A DNA stretch of 30,087 bases, from assembly GCA_001803565.1 (NCBI GenBank), contig MHDQ01000222.1, positions 1 to 30,087 of the forward strand. Reading direction: 5' to 3'. Under the pieces are notes generated by a model. That model was not told the origin of the DNA and did not search any database. It worked only from the letters and a program-made list of their open reading frames with translations. The translations under genes and the position numbers were made by a program. This document shows positions 8,388 through 15,405 of this stretch, piece after piece (position 1 is the first letter of the stretch; each line of letters opens with the position of its first letter). This DNA comes from Nitrospinae bacterium RIFCSPLOWO2_12_FULL_45_22. GTDB taxonomy: Bacteria > 2-12-FULL-45-22.

Positions 8388-8681
8388 ATGGAAGCCTTAT
8401 TAGGAATAACAGGTGTTCTGGCGGCTATTCTTGGCCTTGTCCTTGCTTTTTATGCAGTCTTTGTTAATGGCCGGGCCAATAAAGAGATACTAAGGGAGAT
8501 ACAAAAAGGGACAGTGGAGATCCAAAAGGGGACGGTCGAGATGCAAAAAGGGACAGTGGAGATACAAAAGAGCGCTGAAAGACAGGTTCAGATACTTGAG
8601 AGGATAGAAGAGACGCAAAGACATATAGCAGAACTTGTCCGGATGGAAGGTGAAAAGACACGGTCCCTTATTAGCCGGTGA
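8388..8681 (+). CDS. Small membrane-anchored coiled-coil protein with heptad repeats
   Basis: This 97-residue protein of unknown function sits between leuC and leuD, 16 bases after the leuC stop. A GGAGGG ribosome site precedes the ATG. One N-terminal membrane helix (~4-26) is followed by four consecutive 7-residue units, E-I-Q-K-G-T-V or variants (residues 37-64), encoded by four 21-base direct repeats at 8496-8579. The rest (AERQVQILERIEETQRHIAELVRMEGEK) is charged and predicted to be coiled coil. The 7-residue period would continue a coiled-coil heptad. No link to leucine synthesis is evident. It may be a recent repeat expansion of a small membrane protein. Confidence 0.65.
   Translation: MEALLGITGVLAAILGLVLAFYAVFVNGRANKEILREIQKGTVEIQKGTVEMQKGTVEIQKSAERQVQILERIEETQRHIAELVRMEGEKTRSLISR
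8496..8579 (+). repeat. Four 21-base tandem repeats in a coding region
   Basis: The unit is GAGATACAAAAAGGGACAGTG. Copies start at 8496, 8517, 8538 and 8559. The first three differ by only a few bases and the fourth is diverged in its second half. The repeat keeps the reading frame and encodes EIQKGTV-like units. Confidence 0.9.
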
Positions 8682-8745
8682 GAGGTAACGAGCAGGTAGC
8701 GAGTATCGGGTAACAGTTACTGCTGTCATAGGAGAGACTGCCGGG

Positions 8746-9243
8746 ATGAAAATTATAGAAGGTAGGGTATGGAAATTTGGTGACAATATTGATACTGATG
8801 TTATTATACCGGCCCGCTACCTCAATACCTCAGACCCAGAAGAGCTGGCTAAACATTGTATGGAGGATATTGATTCTGGCTTTAGTAAGAAGGTCCGAAA
8901 AGGAGATCTGATAGTGGCAGGTGATAATTTTGGCTGTGGCTCATCCCGTGAACATGCCCCTATAGCTATAAAAGCGGCGGGCATAGCCGGCATCATAGCT
9001 AGATCTTTTGCCCGCATATTTTTTAGAAACGCTATTAATATTGGCTTACCAATCATTGAATGTCCGGAAGCGGTAGATAAGATTGAATCTGATACCCTGA
9101 TCCGGATAGACCTCTCTTCTGGGTTAATAACCGATATCAGGAATGGCAAGAGTTATCGGGCTACTCCTTTCCCACCCTTTATGCAGGAACTTATAGCGGC
9201 TGGAGGGCTAATGAATTACGTTATGCTTCAGCAGAGATTGTAG
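8746..9243 (+). CDS. leuD: 3-isopropylmalate dehydratase, small subunit
   Basis: This 165-residue swivelling subunit partners LeuC. It opens with [21 protein letters not shown] and carries the substrate-loop signature [14 protein letters not shown] (~60-73), both diagnostic of LeuD/aconitase small subunits of the short class. The ATG is preceded by AGGAGAG. It lies 64 bases after the small repeat protein, a gap with short degenerate repeats (GAGGTAACGAGCAGGTAGCGAG). Confidence 0.94.
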   Translation: MKIIEGRVWKFGDNIDTDVIIPARYLNTSDPEELAKHCMEDIDSGFSKKVRKGDLIVAGDNFGCGSSREHAPIAIKAAGIAGIIARSFARIFFRNAINIGLPIIECPEAVDKIESDTLIRIDLSSGLITDIRNGKSYRATPFPPFMQELIAAGGLMNYVMLQQRL

Positions 9244-9314
9244 CCGCAGGGCCTTGCCCTGCCAGATAGGGAGGTTGATAAATTACGTCGTGCTAGAGCA
9301 GAGGAGCTAGGGTA

Positions 9315-10388
9315 ATGACATTTAAGATCGCTGTATTGTCCGGGGATGGTATCGGACCAGAGGTAGTCTCAGAGGCGGTAAAGGTCTTAAAGATAGTAGC
9401 GCATAAATATGGCATTTCTATGAGTTTTCAGGAGGGTATTATTGGTGGCCAGGCCCTTGATATTATGGGTGAGCCATTGCCACAGCAAACCCTTTCTCTC
9501 TGTAAAGATAGCCATGCCGTTCTACTGGGGGCGGTGGGTGGCCCTAAATGGGATAGGTTAGAGTTCCATAAGAGACCAGAGCGGGGCCTATTAGGAATAA
9601 GGGAGCAGTTGGGTCTCTATGCTAATCTTCGGCCAGCAAAGCTCTTCTCTCCTTTAGCCGATGCCTCGCCCCTTAAACGAGAAATTATTGAGGGGCTGGA
9701 TATTCTGGTGGTACGGGAATTGACCGGTGGTATTTACTATGGAAAACCTAAGGGCATAGAACCTATCCCGGGCGGCGAAAAAGGTTTTAATACCCTGGTT
9801 TATACTACTACAGAGATAGAGCGCATAGCCCGTTTAGCCTTCCAACTGGCTAACAGGCGCCGCCGGAAACTAACCTCGGTGGATAAGGCCAATATATTGG
9901 AGACGAGTGTCCTTTGGCGCAAAGTAGTTACCCGGGTAGCAGAAGAGTTCCCTGAGGTTTCTTTGAATCATATATTAGTAGATAATTGTGCTATGCAACT
10001 CATCAGGGATCCAAAACAATTCGATGTGTTGGTTATGGGGAATCTATTTGGGGATATTTTGAGCGATGAAGCGGCTATGCTTACGGGCTCTATAGGATTG
10101 CTCCCTTCAGCCAGTTTAGGCAGCGAGATAGGCCTCTATGAGCCGGTTCATGGCTCAGCACCGGATATAGCTGGTAAAGATATAGCTAACCCATTGGCTA
10201 CTATACTATCTGCAGCGATGATGCTGCGCTATTCCTTCAATAAGCCAGAAGTTGCTGATGAAATAGAAGGGGCCATTAACCAAATATTGGCAGAAGGGTA
10301 CAGGACCCAGGATATTTACCATAAAGGCACTAAGCTGGTAGGTACCAGAAAGATGGGGGACCTGGTAGTACAAAATATCTTTTTGTAA
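9315..10388 (+). CDS. leuB: 3-isopropylmalate dehydrogenase
   Basis: This 357-residue NAD-dependent oxidative decarboxylase converts 3-isopropylmalate to 2-oxoisocaproate, the last dedicated step before leucine. Family features are [12 protein letters not shown] at the N-terminus, [11 protein letters not shown] (~70-80), the substrate region [21 protein letters not shown] (~89-109), [12 protein letters not shown] (~132-143) and the metal-binding and signature block [27 protein letters not shown] (~243-269). Full length. It completes the leuC-leuD-leuB set. Confidence 0.95.
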   Translation: MTFKIAVLSGDGIGPEVVSEAVKVLKIVAHKYGISMSFQEGIIGGQALDIMGEPLPQQTLSLCKDSHAVLLGAVGGPKWDRLEFHKRPERGLLGIREQLGLYANLRPAKLFSPLADASPLKREIIEGLDILVVRELTGGIYYGKPKGIEPIPGGEKGFNTLVYTTTEIERIARLAFQLANRRRRKLTSVDKANILETSVLWRKVVTRVAEEFPEVSLNHILVDNCAMQLIRDPKQFDVLVMGNLFGDILSDEAAMLTGSIGLLPSASLGSEIGLYEPVHGSAPDIAGKDIANPLATILSAAMMLRYSFNKPEVADEIEGAINQILAEGYRTQDIYHKGTKLVGTRKMGDLVVQNIFL

Positions 10389-10426
10389 TGAATTTTATTT
10401 CTGGACGCGGATAAGCGCAGGGATAT

Positions 10427-10498
10427 CCAGGGATCAAGATTCGGGGGGCAGGGATTAGCCCTACTTCTGACAGCCGATCCCCGAACCCTGACCCCTAG
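10427..10498. repeat. Inverted repeat between leuB and asd
   Basis: CCAGGGATCAAGATTCGGGG (10427-10446) pairs with CCCCGAACCCTGACCCCTAG (10479-10498), 16 of 20 positions complementary in direct comparison. A T-run (TGTTTTTTTG) follows about 35 bases further on, too distant for a standard terminator. It probably separates leuB from asd as a palindromic spacer. Confidence 0.55.
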
Positions 10499-10565
10499 TC
10501 AGTTCTGCGGGAGTCTGTGTCTTAATTCTTAACTGTTTTTTTGTCGAAGAAGAGGGTGGTCATTT

Positions 10566-11576
10566 ATGCGGAGAGATGGTTTGAAAGTGGCAGTGGCAGG
10601 GGCAACGGGTGCAGTGGGTAACGCTATGCTCTCTATTTTAGAAGAGCGCAATTTCCCGGTAGGTCAATTAGTGCCTCTGGCATCCGAGCGGTCAGAGGGC
10701 CGAAAACTTGTTTTTAAGGGGCAGGAGGTGACTGTCAGGAAATTGTCCGAGGACTCTTTCCAGGGCATAGATTTGGCGCTATTTTCTGCAGGGGCATCTC
10801 GGAGCGAAGTCTTTGCTCCAGTAGCAGTTAGTGCTGGGGCAGTCGTGGTGGACAATAGCAGTGCCTTCCGCATGAAGCCCGAAGTACCTCTGGTAGTGCC
10901 CGAAGTTAATCCCCAGGCCATTAAAAGGCACCAGGGTCTTATTGCTAATCCTAATTGTTCTACGATCCAGATGGTAGTGGCATTAAAACCCTTGCATGAT
11001 GCTGCCCGAATTAAGCGGGTAGTAGTATCCACTTATCAGTCGGTTTCTGGTGCGGGCCTTAGGGCGATAGAGGAATTGAGGCTCCAGACCCACGCATTAC
11101 TTAATGGGCAGACTGAAGTGGCAAAAAGCGTCTTTCCCCACCAGATTGCCTTTAATTGCTTACCGCATATTGATGCCTTTCTGGAAAACGGCTATACCAA
11201 AGAAGAGATGAAGATGATCCTGGAGACCAAGAAGATCATGGAGGACGAGAGTATTGCTGTCTCTGCTACTACAGTAAGGGTACCGGTATTTTATGCCCAT
11301 TCTGAATCGGTAAACATAGAAACCGAGAGAAAGCTAGGTGCAGCCGAGGCGAAAGAGATTTTGGCTAAGGCCCCGGGGATAATCCTGGTAGATGACCCCA
11401 TTAATAAGCACTATCCTCTGGCCATCCATTGTGCAGGGAAAGACCCAGTCTTTATTGGCAGGGTAAGGGAAGACCCATCTATTGAGAATGGTTTAAACCT
11501 TTGGATTGTGGCAGATAACCTCCGCAAAGGGGCGGCCTTAAACGCTATCCAAATCGCTGAGCTATTAATCCGTTAA
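10566..11576 (+). CDS. asd: Aspartate-semialdehyde dehydrogenase
   Basis: This 336-residue enzyme reduces aspartyl phosphate to aspartate semialdehyde with NADPH, the branch point to lysine/diaminopimelate, threonine and methionine. The nucleotide-binding motif GATGAVG is at 12-18, the catalytic cysteine C131 lies in NPNCSTIQM, and VVVSTYQSVSGAG (~152-164) and HIDAF..YTKEEMKM (~206-221) are family blocks. Length is standard. Following leuCDB, it places amino-acid biosynthesis genes together. A palindromic gap follows its stop. Confidence 0.95.
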   Translation: MRRDGLKVAVAGATGAVGNAMLSILEERNFPVGQLVPLASERSEGRKLVFKGQEVTVRKLSEDSFQGIDLALFSAGASRSEVFAPVAVSAGAVVVDNSSAFRMKPEVPLVVPEVNPQAIKRHQGLIANPNCSTIQMVVALKPLHDAARIKRVVVSTYQSVSGAGLRAIEELRLQTHALLNGQTEVAKSVFPHQIAFNCLPHIDAFLENGYTKEEMKMILETKKIMEDESIAVSATTVRVPVFYAHSESVNIETERKLGAAEAKEILAKAPGIILVDDPINKHYPLAIHCAGKDPVFIGRVREDPSIENGLNLWIVADNLRKGAALNAIQIAELLIR

Positions 11577-11601
11577 AAAACTAAAAACACAATAATTATT
11601 C

Positions 11602-11686
11602 AGCCACAGAGGCACCGAGGACACAGAGAAAACGATTTAGTTAACATTCATCCTTTTTTTCTCTGTGACTTCTGGGGCTCCGTGGC
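11602..11686. repeat. Large imperfect palindrome (CACAGAG-type) between asd and ccsA
   Basis: The left arm, 11602-11632 (starting AGCCACAGAGGCACCGAGG), pairs with the right arm, 11655-11686 (ending GGGGCTCCGTGGCT). It leaves a short loop with an A/T-rich run. It can act as a bidirectional hairpin, and the T-run at 11654-11660 sits inside it. It belongs to the same repeat type seen near 4165, 16622 and 17505. Confidence 0.65.
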
Positions 11687-11701
11687 TAATCGTCACGATT
11701 T

Positions 11702-12586
11702 ATGACTGAGGGAGAGATATTAGCACGGGATGCCTTTCTGTTATTATATGAGTTAAGACTCTTCTGGTTGATTGTTATCCTTTATCTACTGAGTTTTTTC
11801 TCTTACCTCGCCCACATCTTCACTCCTGAGTCCTCTTCTGGCCAATGGGCTAAGGGCCTTCTTAGTGCAGGGGTCTTGTTTCACACGGTGTTGATAATAT
11901 TTCGTACCATAGAAGGACAGAGCCCCCCTTTCCAAACCCTTTATGAGAGCTTATCCTGGTTTGCCTGGTCATCCATAGTTACTTACTTGTTTATAAGCCG
12001 ACGCTGGAGGGAGGTATATCTGCCAGGCATATGGGTTAGTGGTATAGCTTTAGCTGCTTGTCTGTATGCCCTTATAAGCCGGGGCCCGGAAATAACACCA
12101 CTAGCTCCAGCCCTCCAGAGCCAATGGTTTGTCTGGCATGTGGTCCTGGCCTTTATGTCTTATGCGGTCTTTGTAGTAAGCTGTGCTAACGAAATTACTT
12201 ACCTTATCATTTATCCCTGCTTGAAAAAAGGGATTGGTACTAGTTATGGCCTTTTATTAGAAAATATAGAAAAATTCCATGAGACTGCTTACCGCTTAGT
12301 ATTATTTGGATTTCCCTTGCTGACCTTTGGTATCATATCCGGGGCAGCATGGGCTGACGAGGCCTGGGGCCGATTCTGGTCCTGGGACCCCAAAGAGACC
12401 TGGTCATTAATAACCTGGACGGTCTTTGCCCTCTATTTACATGCCATGGTAATGCCTGCGTGGCGGGGTAAGCCCGCATCTATTTTTAATATCCTGGGTT
12501 TTATCTGTATGATAATGACCTTTGTGGGAGTGAACTGGCTGGCAAAACTATTAGGCATCGAGAGTTTACATTTATATGCTATTTAG
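11702..12586 (+). CDS. ccsA: Cytochrome c assembly protein CcsA/ResC
   Basis: This 294-residue polytopic membrane protein belongs to System II cytochrome c maturation. It presents haem to apocytochromes at the outer face of the membrane. About eight hydrophobic segments are visible. The tryptophan-rich WWD motif is intact at W222-K231 (WGRFWSWDPK), and candidate haem-ligating histidines are H61, H146 and H247. The gene overlaps resB by 11 bases. The order ccsA then resB is the reverse of the common resB-resC order. Presence of the pair implies that the organism makes c-type cytochromes. Confidence 0.92.
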   Translation: MTEGEILARDAFLLLYELRLFWLIVILYLLSFFSYLAHIFTPESSSGQWAKGLLSAGVLFHTVLIIFRTIEGQSPPFQTLYESLSWFAWSSIVTYLFISRRWREVYLPGIWVSGIALAACLYALISRGPEITPLAPALQSQWFVWHVVLAFMSYAVFVVSCANEITYLIIYPCLKKGIGTSYGLLLENIEKFHETAYRLVLFGFPLLTFGIISGAAWADEAWGRFWSWDPKETWSLITWTVFALYLHAMVMPAWRGKPASIFNILGFICMIMTFVGVNWLAKLLGIESLHLYAI

Positions 12587-14042
12587 GCCCTTACATTGTT
12601 TCTATGGGAAGTTTATCTCATTAAAAACTACCCTTATTTTTCTGGGCATCCTAATATTTTTTTACTTACTTGGGACTATCTTTCCCCAGGGCAAGGAATA
12701 TGCTTCGGACGGGGGAATCCTCCTGGCCATTATCAAATATCTGGACCTCCTAAACCTCTTTAGCTCACCCCTTTTCCTGCTCCTTTCGCTCCTGTTTTTT
12801 CTGCATCTAGGGCTCTGTACCTGGGAGCGGCTCCAGCACCTCTGGTCTAAACGACCGACAGCCAGCTTAGAGTTGGAAAAGGGCCAGTTAGTCTGTCAGA
12901 GCAAGACCATAATGCTTTCCTCTGGGCCGGCGACTAGCATGGATGCTATGAATAATATCTTTAAACAACTTGGGTTTCGGTCAGTAAAAGAAAGCCAGGA
13001 AGGTGAGACAGCAGTAATAGAAAAAGGATTATCCCATCACTGGCTCTCCCTGATCTATCATCTAGCCCTTTTTATTTGCCTTATCGGGTTCTTTATAACC
13101 TATCTCTTTGCCTTTGAAGGTGAGATAACCCTGCATCTACAGCAACGGCAGAAAGTCCCTGAACCTTCTTCTAAGCCTCGCTGGATCACTATACTGGAGG
13201 GGGTGAGGCTAAACCCTGGGCCGGTGCAGGGGTTGGAGCTAGAGTTAGAAAATTTTTCTACCGAGTATATCCAGCTAGCTAAACTCAACTACCCTAAGGA
13301 CTTTCTTGGCCGAATAGCCCTGGCTCTGGGCTTCTCTGCTCGTAAGCCCTTATATTCCGCTGATTCTAGCCTGTCCTATTTTCCTAAAGACTGGAAGAGT
13401 CATTTGACCCTCTATGATGAAGGTAAGCCGGTAAAAGAAAAGGCTATCGAAGTAAATGATCCCCTTCAATACCAGGGTCTTACCTTCTACCAGATGGCCT
13501 TCCAACAAGAGCTCAAACTGGTGATAGAAGCTAACCAGACCATAAGGGGAAAGGAAACGATCATATCGGTTAACTCAGGAGAAAAGTTTCGTCTGCCCCC
13601 ATTGCCGGGATATTTTAAGACCAGCACCTTACGCCTAGGGACCCTCTATAAAAAGGACGGAACCAAAGAAGATATTGTACCCTCAGCCAAGCTCTATTAT
13701 CTGGACCCAAAACCGGAAAAGGAACCAGTGGAGCTAGGCAGCTTAACCCTGAACCAGCCTTTGCCTTACCAGGGAATTTCTCTTACCCTGAGGGACTATT
13801 CTGAGGCCAGCATCCTGAGCTTCCGCTATGATCCGGGCAGACCCTGGCTCTGGCTGGCGTCGGTCTCGCTCTTGCTCTTCATGACGCTGCGGATCTGGGG
13901 TGGCTGGTATAGGGTCATATATTGGCTAGAGCGGGAAGCGGACGGTTGCTACCTACGCTATGTCTATAAAGGAATAGGGCTGGGAGCCGATGAAACCAGG
14001 CTCCTCACCCGCCTTAAACATTACCTGACTCAAAAAGAATAA
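12576..14042 (+). CDS. resB: Cytochrome c biogenesis protein ResB
   Basis: This 488-residue membrane protein forms the System II haem-handling complex with CcsA. Three hydrophobic segments lie in the first ~175 residues (around 13-35, 64-82 and 148-172). A large soluble domain follows (~175-420), then a final membrane helix (PWLWLASVSLLLFMTLRIWGG, ~425-445), matching the ResB layout. Family sequence is visible in DPLQYQGLTFYQMAFQQE and NQPLPYQGISLTLRDYSEASILSFRYDPGRPW. The start overlaps the end of ccsA, indicating translational coupling. Confidence 0.92.
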   Translation: MLFRPLHCFYGKFISLKTTLIFLGILIFFYLLGTIFPQGKEYASDGGILLAIIKYLDLLNLFSSPLFLLLSLLFFLHLGLCTWERLQHLWSKRPTASLELEKGQLVCQSKTIMLSSGPATSMDAMNNIFKQLGFRSVKESQEGETAVIEKGLSHHWLSLIYHLALFICLIGFFITYLFAFEGEITLHLQQRQKVPEPSSKPRWITILEGVRLNPGPVQGLELELENFSTEYIQLAKLNYPKDFLGRIALALGFSARKPLYSADSSLSYFPKDWKSHLTLYDEGKPVKEKAIEVNDPLQYQGLTFYQMAFQQELKLVIEANQTIRGKETIISVNSGEKFRLPPLPGYFKTSTLRLGTLYKKDGTKEDIVPSAKLYYLDPKPEKEPVELGSLTLNQPLPYQGISLTLRDYSEASILSFRYDPGRPWLWLASVSLLLFMTLRIWGGWYRVIYWLEREADGCYLRYVYKGIGLGADETRLLTRLKHYLTQKE

Positions 14043-14071
14043 CTGTTCTCTGCCGAGGGAACACTAAAAAG

Positions 14072-14100
14072 TTTACAAACCTTTATACCTGCTATAAAAT
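14072..14100 (+). promoter_or_regulatory. Candidate promoter of the selenoprotein gene
   Basis: TTTACA (14072-14077) and TAAAAT (14095-14100) have a 17-base spacer. The ATG is at 14237, leaving a long leader that contains the inverted repeat at 14113-14159. Motif match only. Confidence 0.35.
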
Positions 14101-14112
14101 AAGATCTTTGGT

Positions 14113-14159
14113 AGCAGTTTAGCCAAAATCTTCGGGATACTTTATTTAGCTAAACTGTT
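14113..14159. repeat. Inverted repeat in the leader of the DsbA-like gene
   Basis: AGCAGTTTAGCCAAA (14113-14127) and TTTAGCTAAACTGTT (14145-14159) are inverted copies with two mismatches around a 17-base loop. Placed between the candidate promoter and the ATG, it could be an operator, an attenuator-like hairpin or one more palindromic spacer. Confidence 0.5.
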
Positions 14160-14236
14160 ACGATTAGTGACAGATGTGATGCTGATAGTGGATAAGGCTT
14201 TGTGGTTAGTTTAACCGAGAGAAAGGAGAGAATCTT

Positions 14237-14875
14237 ATGCTTAAAAAACAAGGCGTGATGAAATATCTGGTGGGGTTTTCCCTGGTTTTCGTTGTCCTAG
14301 TCCTTGTCTTATCCTCGAGGTACTGGCATAAAGGAGGTACGGTAGGATACTCTAGCCAAGAGGTTTCTAATTATTCCCGGGGCCCTGATAGTGCCCCGGT
14401 AGTCCTTAAAGAATTTAGTGATTATCAATGACCCCATTGCCGCGAGATCCAGGTCGTGGTGGATCGCTTATTCCAAAAATATCCGGGGCAGATAAGGTTG
14501 GTACTCTACCATATGCCCTGGAGTCCCAAATCCTCCCAGGCCGCCGAGGCATCCCTTTGTGCTGGACAAGAGGGCAAATTTTGGGAATATCATGAGCTAC
14601 TGTTTGATTATCAAGAACAATGGCCGGGGACTCCTCATCCAGAGGAATACTTCATCGGCTATGCGAAGCTTTTAGGCCTGGATCAGCAAAAGTTCCGCAC
14701 TTGCCTGGATTCTCAGGAGATGAGAGATAAGGTAAGTCAGGATAAAAGCTATGGTAAATCCATTAATATTAATACTACCCCTACTATATTTGTAAATGAT
14801 AGCCGGATAGTAGGGGACGAGCCTATTGAGAAATATGAACGGGCAATAGAGCAGGAACTGAGGAGAAGTGGATAG
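14237..14875 (+). CDS. DsbA-like thioredoxin-fold selenoprotein (Sec at TGA 14429-14431)
   Basis: Read through its one in-frame TGA, this gene encodes 212 residues: a signal anchor (~8-27), a short linker and a DsbA-family thioredoxin fold. The active site reads EFSDYQ-U65-P-H-C68-REI, where relatives have C-P-H-C or C-P-F-C, so the TGA falls exactly on the nucleophilic cysteine. The helical insert (SSQAAEASLCAGQEGKFWEYHELLF) and the cis-proline segment NINTTPTIFVND are intact, and the frame stays open on both sides, so this does not look like a decayed pseudogene. A candidate SECIS hairpin follows. AAAGGAG lies about 9 bases before the ATG. It should act outside the cytoplasmic membrane in thiol-disulfide exchange. 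Its neighbours ccsA-resB and a MauE-like protein suggest apocytochrome thiol reduction or disulfide chemistry. The main alternative is a TGC/TGT-to-TGA mutation or sequencing error. Confidence 0.85.
14432..14467 (+). promoter_or_regulatory. Candidate bacterial SECIS element
   Basis: Directly after the TGA, GATCC (14446-14450) and GGATC (14461-14465) form a perfect 5-pair stem around the 10-base loop AGGTCGTGGT. The loop begins about 20 bases after the TGA and has G as its second base. Known bacterial SECIS hairpins have a loop G in the first two positions and a spacing of roughly 16-37 bases. A competing fold pairs 14437-14445 with 14454-14462 (a 9-pair stem, several G-U) and has AGG at the 3' end of its loop. 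Either could bind SelB. It lies within the coding sequence, as in other bacterial selenoprotein genes. Confidence 0.6.
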
Positions 14876-15401
14876 GTTAGATAAAAGAACACAGAGCCAA
14901 GATAAAAGAACACAGACTGGTCTTAGCTCTTTGTTCTTAGCTCTTAGCTCTTTCTCTTTCATCGCTGCCTTCCTTTTCAGAATGGTGGTAGGGATAACTT
15001 TCCTTGTCTCCGGTTTTGCTAAGCTCCTTTTGCCTCCAGAAGAATTTATCCAGGTACTACGTAGCTACCAGGTTATCCCAGAGGTATTATTTAGTCCCCT
15101 TACCATATTACTGCCAGGGATCGAGCTATTAAGCGGGAGTTGTCTTATCCTGGGCTTTTTCACCCGAGCGGCTTCCATAGTCATTCTTATCCAGTTAGGT
15201 AGTTTTATAGCCCTTATGTCTGTCGTAATATTTTCAGGAATAGAGCTGAAAGAGTGCGGCTGTTTTGGCAGTCTCGGTATTCAGGAGACACCAGAACAGG
15301 TTATAATAAGAGATGCTATCCTGTTGATAATGGCCCTGGTCCTTCTTATTACTAATAAGCATAGATATGCCCTGGATAACCTGTTCGATGGTAGCGATTG
15401 A
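14868..15401 (+). CDS. MauE/DoxX-like redox-associated membrane protein
   Basis: This 177-residue protein has four hydrophobic segments after a hydrophilic start. The core matches the MauE/DoxX family: FRMVVGITFLVSGFAKLLLPPEEFIQVLRSYQVIP, then LPGIELLSGSCLILGFFTRAAS, then the cysteine motif KECGCFGSLG. Relatives are membrane partners of periplasmic thioredoxin-fold proteins. It overlaps the selenoprotein gene by 8 bases, so the pair is probably co-translated and functionally linked, for example as electron carrier and membrane reductant. Residues 3-26 are encoded by a direct and inverted repeat cluster, so the native start may lie later, or the repeat has been absorbed into the gene. It ends 4 bases before the convergent mtnA stop. 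Confidence 0.85.
   Translation: MDRLDKRTQSQDKRTQTGLSSLFLALSSFSFIAAFLFRMVVGITFLVSGFAKLLLPPEEFIQVLRSYQVIPEVLFSPLTILLPGIELLSGSCLILGFFTRAASIVILIQLGSFIALMSVVIFSGIELKECGCFGSLGIQETPEQVIIRDAILLIMALVLLITNKHRYALDNLFDGSD
14879..14953. repeat. Direct and inverted repeat cluster at the 5' end of the MauE-like gene
   Basis: AGATAAAAGAACACAGA occurs at 14879-14895 and again at 14900-14916. GGTCTTAGCTCTTTGTTCT, just downstream, is the approximate inverse of AGAACACAGAGCCAAGATA, and TTAGCTC itself is repeated. The cluster resembles the intergenic palindromes elsewhere in the window but lies inside a reading frame. Confidence 0.7.
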
Positions 15402-15405
15402 AATC

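Noticed and set aside
14041-14160. CRISPR-like or tandem repeat structure before the DsbA-like gene
   Set aside because: There is only a single inverted repeat pair and no regularly spaced direct repeats. No CRISPR array was seen anywhere in the window.
14237-14431. Separate 64-residue membrane peptide ending at the TGA
   Set aside because: The TGA replaces the first cysteine of a CxxC motif, and the frame continues directly into the rest of the thioredoxin fold, so this is the front part of one gene.
14429-14431. Alternative genetic code in which TGA is a sense codon
   Set aside because: Many other genes here (for example the MFS, korA and leuC-region genes) either end in TGA or contain no internal TGA, so general reassignment is not supported.
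14456-14875. Stand-alone truncated thioredoxin starting at GTG 14456
   Set aside because: It would lack the active-site motif and the first strand of the fold and has no ribosome site. It is the downstream part of the selenoprotein gene.
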